A stretch of DNA of 64,000 nucleotides from assembly GCA_017409265.1 (NCBI GenBank), contig JAFQSY010000083.1, forward strand, positions 1 to 64,000, in the 5' to 3' direction. Positions 1 through 6,425 of this stretch are shown piece after piece. Made by a program: the position numbers and the translations under genes. Within the stretch, counting starts at the first letter, position 1. The number at the start of each line of letters is the position of its first letter. Source of the stretch: Clostridia bacterium. Its GTDB lineage: Bacteria > Bacillota > Clostridia > Oscillospirales > Acutalibacteraceae. Under the pieces are notes generated by a model. The model had not been told where the DNA came from. It was given only the letters and a program-made list of their open reading frames with translations, and ran no database searches.

Positions 1-86
1 CCGGTGTGGCGAAATCGGCAGACGCAAGGGACTTAAAATCCCTCGGTGGCAACACCGTACCGGTTCAAGTCCGGTCACCGGCACCA
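1..86 (+). tRNA. tRNA-Leu (anticodon TAA), first base cut off
   Basis: The sequence folds as a class II tRNA. The acceptor stem is formed by CCGGTG at the left edge and CACCGGC at 76-82; the seventh acceptor base (G) would lie just outside the window. The anticodon arm is GGGA-CTTAAAA-TCCC, giving anticodon TAA for leucine. A long variable arm (CGGTGGCAACACCG) marks it as Leu, and GGTTCAAGTCC is the T arm. The discriminator is A83 and the CCA end (84-86) is encoded. Confidence 0.96.
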
Positions 87-121
87 GAATGCCTTTGCTT
101 GCGCGTACAGAGGCATTAATT

Positions 122-238
122 AATGAATAATGAATAATTTTCAGATATTTGATATATAGATACATATTTTTCAGCAGAGCATAAACAATTGTTATTGTTC
201 TATATTTTAAATTTGAAGATTGTTATTCATTGTTCATT
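122..238. repeat. Imperfect 16-bp inverted repeat in AT-rich spacer
   Basis: The arm AATGAATAATGAATAA at 122-137 pairs with TTATTCATTGTTCATT at 223-238 with one mismatch, enclosing about 85 AT-rich bases. It lies between the tRNA and the terminator at 252-280, so it would be in the 3' part of the tRNA transcript. A short hairpin (AATGCCT 88-94 with AGGCATT 111-117) sits directly after the CCA end. No coding potential is seen. It may be an RNA fold or chance in AT-rich DNA. Confidence 0.4.
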
Positions 239-251
239 TTTTGTTTTTCAG

Positions 252-280
252 CGGCAATCCGATACGGGTTGCCGTTTTTT
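252..280 (+). terminator. Rho-independent terminator of the tRNA transcript
   Basis: A 9-bp stem CGGCAATCC/GGGTTGCCG (one G-U pair) with loop GATAC is followed by six T residues at 275-280. It separates the tRNA unit from the blaI-like gene. Confidence 0.85.
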
Positions 281-303
281 ATTTGAAAATTTTCAAAAAA
301 CAC

Positions 304-332
304 TTGACAAACCAGGTTTATAATTGTAAACT
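304..332 (+). promoter_or_regulatory. Probable promoter of the blaI-blaR1-like operon
   Basis: TTGACA at 304-309 is followed after 17 bases by TAAACT (327-332), a weak -10 match. The -10 and start region lie inside the operator repeats at 316-357, as expected for a repressed promoter. The -35 is a perfect match; the -10 choice is uncertain. Confidence 0.55.
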
Positions 333-357
333 CAAAATGAGGTTTGCAATTATAAAC
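316..357. promoter_or_regulatory. Tandem BlaI/MecI-type operators
   Basis: Two 16-bp near-palindromes are present: GTTTATAATTGTAAAC (316-331) and GTTTGCAATTATAAAC (342-357). Their centres are 26 bp apart. Together they also form a larger inverted repeat (314-331 against 342-359, one mismatch). BlaI/MecI dimers are known to bind dyads built on TACA/TGTA cores next to their own genes, and the second site ends 28 bp before the blaI-like start. Binding by the adjacent regulator is inferred. Confidence 0.75.
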
Positions 358-385
358 CTAAATTTTCATGAAACGGGGAATAAAC

Positions 386-748
386 ATGAGTGACCTTACT
401 CTGTGGGACAGCGAATATAAGTTTATGTGCGTTGTCTGGGAAAGTGCTCCCGTCAATTCGGGGGAATTGGTTGAGCTTTGCAAAGAAAAGCTCGGCTGGA
501 AGAAATCGACTACATATAATGCAATTCGCAAGATGAGTGAAAAAGAGCTTATCAAAAACGAGAATGCGGTTGTGTCGGTTCTTGTTCCGAAAGAAATGGT
601 GCAGGCGAACGAAAGCGAGAATTTTGTTGAGCGTACCTTTGACGGCTCTCTTCCGTCATTCCTTGCATCTTTTCTCGGTGGAAAAACAATCTCTGCAAAT
701 GAGGCGCAAAGGCTGACAGAGCTTATCAATTCGCATAAGGAGGGATAA
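386..748 (+). CDS. BlaI/MecI-family penicillinase-repressor-type regulator
   Basis: This 120-residue winged-helix protein matches the BlaI/MecI/CopY family in length and layout. The N-terminal half reads LTLWDSEYKFMCVVWE, then a recognition region around SGELVELCKEKLGWKKSTTY, with a helical dimerisation tail. In the family the repressor holds off its own operon until the partner metalloprotease is activated and the repressor is cleaved. I start it at ATG 386 because GGGGA lies 7 bases upstream; ATG 368 has no ribosome site. It is 2 bases upstream of the BlaR1-like gene, so the two are co-transcribed. Tandem operator-like dyads lie upstream, suggesting autorepression. The inducer is unknown; beta-lactam is not assured because the partner lacks a recognisable penicillin-binding sensor. 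Confidence 0.9.
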   Translation: MSDLTLWDSEYKFMCVVWESAPVNSGELVELCKEKLGWKKSTTYNAIRKMSEKELIKNENAVVSVLVPKEMVQANESENFVERTFDGSLPSFLASFLGGKTISANEAQRLTELINSHKEG

Positions 749-750
749 AG

Positions 751-3700
751 ATGCTTGATTTTTTCGAACAGACCTTCATTACGTTTTTTAATATGACACT
801 AACGGGCAGCTATATTATCCTTGCGATAATTCTTATCAGATTGTTGCTTAAGAAGGCACCGAAAATATTTTCATATTGTCTTTGGCTTGTGGCAGGGATA
901 AGGCTTATATGTCCGTTTTCGTTCTCATCGGTTTTGAGTATTTTTAATTTCTTATCGGTGCCCGTGCAGGTTTCGTCCGTCGGCGGCACAACGGTTAATG
1001 ACTATGTGCCGAATGATATCGGTATGATGAAGGTGCCCGAAATTTCAACGGGTATTGATATGGCGGATACGGTTATCAACCCCGTTCTGCCTGCTCCGCA
1101 ACTCGGTGACAGTGCGAATCCCATGCAGATTATTATGGCTGTTGCATCGGTTTTATGGGTTGTCGGAATTGTTGCCATGTCGGTTTACGGTGTTGTTTCT
1201 CTCGTTAAAGTCAATAAAAAAATTGAATTTGCAACAAAGCTTGACGGAAATATATTTGAGAGCGATAAGGTTCGTTCACCCTTTGTTTTCGGTATTTTCA
1301 AGCCGAAAATTTATCTTCCCTGCGGTATGGATGAAAAACAGCGCGAATATGTGATTCTTCACGAAAAGAATCATATACGCCGTTTTGACCATATAACAAA
1401 GCTTGTTTCGTTTGCTGTGCTGATGCTCCATTGGTATAATCCGCTTGTATGGATTGGCTATAACCTTATGGTACGTGATATGGAAATGAGCTGCGATGAA
1501 AGGGTTCTGCGTAAGCTTGGTGAAGAAGAGAAAAAGAGCTACGGCTTAACTCTTGTTGCTGTCGGTGCAAACCGACGCTTTGCGGCAGGCGCTCCGCTTT
1601 CATTCGGTGAAAATGTTGTTGAAAAAAGAATAGTAAATGTTCTGAAATTTAAAAAGCCGAAAATGCTCGCGGTTATTCTGTGCGTTATTCTTTGTGTTGC
1701 AGTCGGTGTGGTCTGCCTGACAAATTCGGTTACAAAATTCAGCAAAGACGAAGTGCGCGAAAAAGTTGAAGTCTTTATTGAAGATGATTGGCAGAAACAG
1801 GTTGAGGAAAATGATTATTATAAATATGAAATAAACGTTGCAGGTGCAGAGGTTGTTGAAATAAGCGAGGATAAAAGGAACGCATACGGATGGCAGCGTC
1901 TTTACCACTTTAGTTCCAATTATTGGGCGCTTCTCAAATATGAGCAAAACCTTAACGAAGAGAGCAGCATGATTGCTTTTGCATTCAAGGCGGAGCTTGA
2001 CGGAGAAGGCAATGTTGTTTCAGTAACAAATTATGAGAATGATGATGAAATTCCAGAGTTTTTGCGTTACACCGGTAGCTTTGACGATGAAATTTTTGAG
2101 CGTGCAAAAGCAAAAGCTGCAGATAAGTTTAAGGAGTTTTATAAGCTTTTAAAAACCTATGAGGTTGAATATACATATGCAAGTCAGGAAAACGCGGTTG
2201 TTATAACGGGATGCGAGGCCGTCACAGACCATTTCGGAAAGCCTTATCTCGTAATCAGAGCGAAGAATGACAGCGAAGACGGAGCATATCATATTGACAG
2301 CCATTTTGAACTGCTTGATGGAGCGAGCGGAGTAAATTATGAGCCGAGGCATCCGTCACCCGTTGGAGAAACCGTTCTTCCTTCGGGACAGAGTATCGGT
2401 AAAGAAGTACTCTATTTTGCAGACCTTTCGATTTATATTGACGGATTTGAAAAAGAATCCTATGTGATGCGGATTTTTGTCTCGGATTATAACGGGGAAT
2501 ATAAAGAGCTTATGCTCGCAATTAAGGTTGGAAATGCTTCATCTAAAAAGCCGCAGCTCACTTATGATGAGCTTGCTCTCGGTCATGTGACACCGATTAC
2601 AGATAAAATTAAAAATGCGGTTTCCGGAGTAATTTATCCCGGCTCTAACTACAATAATTTTATCAATCTTACCGCCGAAGAGCTTGACGAAATTGTTAAG
2701 TGCTATAACAAAACAAAATTTACAAAAATTAACGATATTGATATCAATTACGGCAACTCAATCTATGTTGTGATTGACATCTCCAACGGTGAAAAAAGGT
2801 CATTTACGATTACATCCGGCGGAATTGTTGAGGATTCGGCAGGTAATTGCTACGAAACGAACAACATGGAGCTTTTAAAGCTTTTGTGGGATGTAAAAAC
2901 AGACCGTAATGTTGCTATGCAGCCGGACAAGCCGACTTCGGTTGACGAAAGCGTCGGATATACGGAAATTACAACCGCCCCCCAGATGATAAAGCCGCCT
3001 CTTGCTCCGACAACCGTTCCGTATAGCGAGCCGAAGGAGTTTGACAGAACACCGAGAAAGCAGTATGTCGTTTCTGATATTAGTGTTTCTTATTCTGACC
3101 CTGATTTCAAATTCAGAGTGCTCGGCATTGAAATCCCCGATGATGAAAAAATAGAATTAAGCATGGGCAATTGGAGCGGCGAAGTTGTTTTTTTTGACGA
3201 AAGATACGAAATGCAAAAGTCCGTTAACGGCGAATGGAAGAAGCTTGATAAAATAAGAAATTATGAATTTCACGGCTTGGCGTCACTTGGTCATGACAGC
3301 GTCTGCAGCAATACGTTTTTCGCTTCAATGTATTTTAACGGCATAGATAACGGAAGATATCAGATGATTATAAGCTGCTTCGGCAGCAACGGTATCGAGG
3401 CTGATGCCCAGAAAAAATATACGGTGACAGTTGAATTTACCGTCAACGAATATATGATTACTTATGCTGAATTGGGCAAAAAGATTGAGGGCACTCCGAT
3501 TTCGGTTTCGTCAAGACCGCAAAATGCTTCGTCGATGGTGTTCAATTTGTATACCGACGAAGAAATGCAGAAAATTGCAAGGCTTTATAACAGTCTTGAG
3601 CTCGAAAAGCTCCCGAGAGGCGATATGGCAACAAATCAGCTTTTTGTTACAATTATTGATGACAAAGGCAACGGATATTATTTTGAGATTGAGCTGAACG

Positions 3701-3783
3701 GGTCAATCAATTGGGAATATTATGCCGAAACAGGAGCTCAGCTTTATGATGCACTTCAGAAACCTGCGCTAAACGTAAGCTGA
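751..3783 (+). CDS. BlaR1/MecR1-like M56 membrane metalloprotease with large novel ectodomain
   Basis: This 1010-residue protein has a BlaR1-type N-terminal module of about 330 residues. Membrane segments fall near residues 10-34, 39-58, 127-152 and 304-328. The zinc-protease motif HEKNH is at 204-208 and the downstream MSCDE motif is near 250. In BlaR1/MecR1 the C-terminus is a class-D-like penicillin sensor of about 250 residues. Here it is replaced by some 680 residues with no SxxK-type sensor signature that I can see. Two or more alpha/beta segments (330-600 and 600-735) lead to a Pro/Thr-rich linker (735-760) and an Ig-like segment (765-905). The likely role is to sense an extracellular signal and trigger cleavage of the upstream repressor. 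No resistance gene follows, so the regulon is unknown. Confidence 0.85.
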   Translation: MLDFFEQTFITFFNMTLTGSYIILAIILIRLLLKKAPKIFSYCLWLVAGIRLICPFSFSSVLSIFNFLSVPVQVSSVGGTTVNDYVPNDIGMMKVPEISTGIDMADTVINPVLPAPQLGDSANPMQIIMAVASVLWVVGIVAMSVYGVVSLVKVNKKIEFATKLDGNIFESDKVRSPFVFGIFKPKIYLPCGMDEKQREYVILHEKNHIRRFDHITKLVSFAVLMLHWYNPLVWIGYNLMVRDMEMSCDERVLRKLGEEEKKSYGLTLVAVGANRRFAAGAPLSFGENVVEKRIVNVLKFKKPKMLAVILCVILCVAVGVVCLTNSVTKFSKDEVREKVEVFIEDDWQKQVEENDYYKYEINVAGAEVVEISEDKRNAYGWQRLYHFSSNYWALLKYEQNLNEESSMIAFAFKAELDGEGNVVSVTNYENDDEIPEFLRYTGSFDDEIFERAKAKAADKFKEFYKLLKTYEVEYTYASQENAVVITGCEAVTDHFGKPYLVIRAKNDSEDGAYHIDSHFELLDGASGVNYEPRHPSPVGETVLPSGQSIGKEVLYFADLSIYIDGFEKESYVMRIFVSDYNGEYKELMLAIKVGNASSKKPQLTYDELALGHVTPITDKIKNAVSGVIYPGSNYNNFINLTAEELDEIVKCYNKTKFTKINDIDINYGNSIYVVIDISNGEKRSFTITSGGIVEDSAGNCYETNNMELLKLLWDVKTDRNVAMQPDKPTSVDESVGYTEITTAPQMIKPPLAPTTVPYSEPKEFDRTPRKQYVVSDISVSYSDPDFKFRVLGIEIPDDEKIELSMGNWSGEVVFFDERYEMQKSVNGEWKKLDKIRNYEFHGLASLGHDSVCSNTFFASMYFNGIDNGRYQMIISCFGSNGIEADAQKKYTVTVEFTVNEYMITYAELGKKIEGTPISVSSRPQNASSMVFNLYTDEEMQKIARLYNSLELEKLPRGDMATNQLFVTIIDDKGNGYYFEIELNGSINWEYYAETGAQLYDALQKPALNVS

Positions 3784-3789
3784 CAGAAA

Positions 3790-3826
3790 AACGGTCACAG
3801 ACAAGCTGTCTGTGACCGTTAAGTTT
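3790..3826. terminator. Bidirectional terminator between blaR1-like gene and transporter
   Basis: A perfect 14-bp stem (3790-3803 with 3807-3820) with a 3-base AGC loop is followed by a T-rich tract on the plus strand. It is preceded by AAAA, which serves the minus strand. It lies between two converging genes. Confidence 0.9.
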
Positions 3827-5404
3827 TTATTTCTGAACATAGTCTGCATTGATCTGTGCTTTTGCAATTTTGGCAACTTCCTCAACGTCTTTTGCATTTT
3901 CAACGGCATTTTGCATCGCTTCTCTTCTTGCGAAAAGTTCGCGGTACATTCTGTCGCGTCTTTCGCCGTTAAGGTTGTGGAAAAATTTCGGGATTATTCC
4001 GAGTGCGCCTGTGATGACGGGAATACCCGTGCCCATTGCGAAAATCCACCATTTTGTTGAGTCTGCCTGAGTGCCGATGTCAAGACCCTGAACATAGCCG
4101 ATTCTTTTCATAATGAAATTCTGAATTGAGCCCATTGCAATGCCTTGAAGTTTTGTGACGAGTCCTCTTGCAACGCCTGTCATAGCCTCTGCGCGGTAAC
4201 CGTTTTTCCATTCGCAGTAGTCCATTGCTTCGTTGAGGATTTCCTGCGGGATGACGTGGCGCAGACCGAAAACACACATTTCAAAAACTTCTTCGATTGC
4301 CATAACGGGCAACATTACCCATTTGTTTTTGTAAAGTCCTTTTTCGGTGCCGCCAATTGAGCCGATGGCAAATACCGACAGCCAACAGACATCGGTCCAA
4401 ACATCTTCAAGAATCCATATCGCCTTGGTTGAAAATCTCTTTCGGAGCGGAGCTATGAATGCATAGCTGATGGTTGAAACGGGGGAGGCGGGGATGCCGA
4501 CGATTGTCTGATAGGTTGCAGAGCCGAGAACGTCGATATAATAATTTATTCTGCTCTTGCTGACTGCAAATCCTGCAAGGAATTCGGAAAGGGTGTAGAG
4601 AAGAATCGGTCTGTTGTTTATGATAGCTTTCATACCCTGTATTATACTCGGTTTTTCAATCGTCTGTGTGACTCTTTCTTGAGTGACGCATATGAAATAG
4701 AATGACATCAGAGTGCCTGCAACAGCGGTAAAAATGCCGAATCCGACGAAAAGCGATGTTCTGTTCCACGAAACAACCTCATTGTTGACAAGGTCAAGCA
4801 GAACACCGAAGAGAAGTTCAGGCAGCTTTTCGCCAACAAGACCGGAAACAAGATTCGCCATGGTTATAAGTCCCGTTCGTTCCAATGGGTCGGGAGTTAT
4901 GGTTGACATAAAGCCGGTGCTTGCAATTGATGTGAAGGTTCCTGCCGTTTCGCAGATGATTGAAAATATTGCATAGAATAGCAGTTTTGGTCCGTACGTC
5001 GCGCTTGTATCAGCAAAGAATATTGGTAAAAACCAGTACCACAGACCAATCAGCATCAGAGGAATTTTACCTAACAGTATGTACGGCTTGAATTTGCCCC
5101 AGCGTGTTCGTGTGCGGTCAACGATAACACCGATAAAGGTGTCGTTTATTGTGTCCCATATTCCCGAGAAAAGCCCGAAAACCGCCAGAAAGTCAAAGTC
5201 AAGCTTAACAATATCATAAATAAATCTGTCTTTATATTTATCAATGTTAAAGCTGCCCGAAACATCGTTGAGAAGATAGCCGATACGCTCCTTGTTGCCT
5301 ATATATCTTCTGTTTCTCAACAGCGGATTTTTGACGCCTTTTTCATAGTCAATAACTATGCCTTGGTTTTGTTCGTCAAAAGCAACGCTTGTTTTTTCTT
5401 CCAC
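3827..5404 (-). CDS. GPH-family (MelB-like) sugar:cation symporter
   Basis: This 525-residue polytopic protein has the glycoside-pentoside-hexuronide symporter signature near residues 80-110: a GIWDTINDTFIG stretch, then VDRTRTRWGKFKPYIL in the cytoplasmic loop between helices 2 and 3. Family members import sugars or glycosides with Na+ or H+. The N-terminal tail of about 50 residues before the first helix is longer than in MelB. The start is GTG at 5404, with AGGAGG 7 bases upstream. A TTGAAT-17-TATAAT promoter lies at 5475-5447. It is monocistronic, so the substrate cannot be read from neighbours; the two GH2 glycosidases elsewhere in the window are possible partners. Confidence 0.85.
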   Translation of the reverse strand: MEEKTSVAFDEQNQGIVIDYEKGVKNPLLRNRRYIGNKERIGYLLNDVSGSFNIDKYKDRFIYDIVKLDFDFLAVFGLFSGIWDTINDTFIGVIVDRTRTRWGKFKPYILLGKIPLMLIGLWYWFLPIFFADTSATYGPKLLFYAIFSIICETAGTFTSIASTGFMSTITPDPLERTGLITMANLVSGLVGEKLPELLFGVLLDLVNNEVVSWNRTSLFVGFGIFTAVAGTLMSFYFICVTQERVTQTIEKPSIIQGMKAIINNRPILLYTLSEFLAGFAVSKSRINYYIDVLGSATYQTIVGIPASPVSTISYAFIAPLRKRFSTKAIWILEDVWTDVCWLSVFAIGSIGGTEKGLYKNKWVMLPVMAIEEVFEMCVFGLRHVIPQEILNEAMDYCEWKNGYRAEAMTGVARGLVTKLQGIAMGSIQNFIMKRIGYVQGLDIGTQADSTKWWIFAMGTGIPVITGALGIIPKFFHNLNGERRDRMYRELFARREAMQNAVENAKDVEEVAKIAKAQINADYVQK

Positions 5405-5446
5405 CGAAGCGCCTCCTTTAGCTTGAAATTTGAAATTGTTTGTATA

Positions 5447-5475
5447 ATTATAACATGAATTTTCGTAAAATTCAA
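5447..5475 (-). promoter_or_regulatory. Sigma-A-type promoter for the GPH transporter
   Basis: On the minus strand TTGAAT (5475-5470), 17 bases, TATAAT (5452-5447). The leader to the GTG start is about 35 bases. Confidence 0.8.
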
Positions 5476-5502
5476 TAACTTTTGTATAGTTTTATTGCGG
5501 GT

Positions 5503-5531
5503 TTGACAATAACTATAATTTATGCTTTAAT
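5503..5531 (+). promoter_or_regulatory. Possible promoter for the GDPD-like gene
   Basis: TTGACA (5503-5508), 17 bases, TTTAAT (5526-5531). Transcription would start at about 5538, right at the ribosome site, giving a very short leader. Confidence 0.5.
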
Positions 5532-5550
5532 TTTTTCGGAGGGGATTTAA

Positions 5551-6291
5551 GTGCTTTTGTTATTTCCTAAAATTATATGTTCATGTGATAATCTTTATTA
5601 TAAGCTAAATAAAAACAGTTTTGCCTCGGAATATTGTTTCCCGCTCGGATTCACAGTTACTTACCATGCCGGTGCGATGCATACCAAAGCAAACAGCATC
5701 AGTTCCGTAAAAGCGGCGATTGAAGCAAATGCGCAGATTGTTGAATTTGATGTCAGCTTCAGACCCGACGGCACTCCCGTTATAATCCATAATGCAGAGC
5801 CGAGTAACAGTCAGGGCGTGTTTCTTGAAAAAGCGCTTGAGGTCGTTGCCGGTCATCCGGAATGCAAAATAAATCTTGATATCAAGTCAATGAAAAATCT
5901 CGCTGCGGTTGATGAGCTTGTGAAGCGGCACGGACTTTTCGAAAGAGTATTTTATACGGGCGTTTTTGAGGATTGGGTTGATATGGTCAAAAAACATTCT
6001 GAAATCCCGTATTACCTGAATCACAAAATTACTCCCGAAGAGGCATTTGACAGAGATTGTGCGCAGGCTGTTGCCGACAGAGCAAAGCAGCTCGGTGCAA
6101 TCGGAATCAACTCTCATTTTGAGCATGCAAGCAAGCTTTTCAGCGATGTTATGCATAAAAACGGACTTCTGGTTTCACTTTGGACTGTCAATAATCCGAA
6201 GGATATGCCGAGGGTGCTTGCGGTTTGCCCTGATAATATAACAACAAAGCGTCCGCAGCTTTTAAGAAGAATTTCGGGTTATCAAAAATAA
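5551..6291 (+). CDS. Glycerophosphodiester phosphodiesterase-like TIM-barrel protein
   Basis: This 246-residue protein aligns with GDPD enzymes, which hydrolyse glycerophosphodiesters to glycerol-3-phosphate and an alcohol. Family landmarks are present but altered. The usual HRG is HAG at 39-41, and the usual E-N pair after it is replaced by KANS. The metal/acid pair EFD is kept at 65-67 and the catalytic His is kept as IIHN (H80). The barrel continues with NLDIKS, SHFEH-type and SLWTVN segments. Start is GTG with GGAGGGG 6 bases upstream, giving about 36 residues before HAG. No signal peptide is evident, so it is probably cytoplasmic. Activity is plausible, but the missing Arg means a changed substrate is possible. 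Confidence 0.75.
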   Translation: MLLLFPKIICSCDNLYYKLNKNSFASEYCFPLGFTVTYHAGAMHTKANSISSVKAAIEANAQIVEFDVSFRPDGTPVIIHNAEPSNSQGVFLEKALEVVAGHPECKINLDIKSMKNLAAVDELVKRHGLFERVFYTGVFEDWVDMVKKHSEIPYYLNHKITPEEAFDRDCAQAVADRAKQLGAIGINSHFEHASKLFSDVMHKNGLLVSLWTVNNPKDMPRVLAVCPDNITTKRPQLLRRISGYQK

Positions 6292-6305
6292 CAAAAACTT
6301 TTCAT

Positions 6306-6355
6306 TTGACGGCATAAAAACGGATAGATTGTAGAATCTGTTTTTATGCTGTCAA
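6306..6355. repeat. Long hairpin between GDPD-like gene and glnN promoter
   Basis: The arms 6306-6325 and 6336-6355 are complementary over 20 bases, with two G-U pairs in the plus-strand RNA. No T-run follows on the plus strand; the hairpin runs into A residues and ends 6 bases before the glnN -35 box. It may stabilise the upstream mRNA end, act as a weak terminator, or be a protein site. Confidence 0.6.
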
Positions 6356-6361
6356 AAAAAC

Positions 6362-6390
6362 TTGACTTTATAATTATTAAGGAATATATT
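6362..6390 (+). promoter_or_regulatory. Sigma-A-type promoter of glnN
   Basis: TTGACT (6362-6367), 17-base spacer, TATATT (6385-6390). The predicted start is near 6397, giving a leader of about 29 bases. Confidence 0.8.
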
Positions 6391-6425
6391 TATTATATTA
6401 TTTCAGATTTATCAGGAGAATGAGT

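Noticed and set aside
358..729. Minus-strand open frame opposite the blaI-like gene
   Set aside because: No ribosome site or promoter, and it fully overlaps a clear family member on the plus strand.
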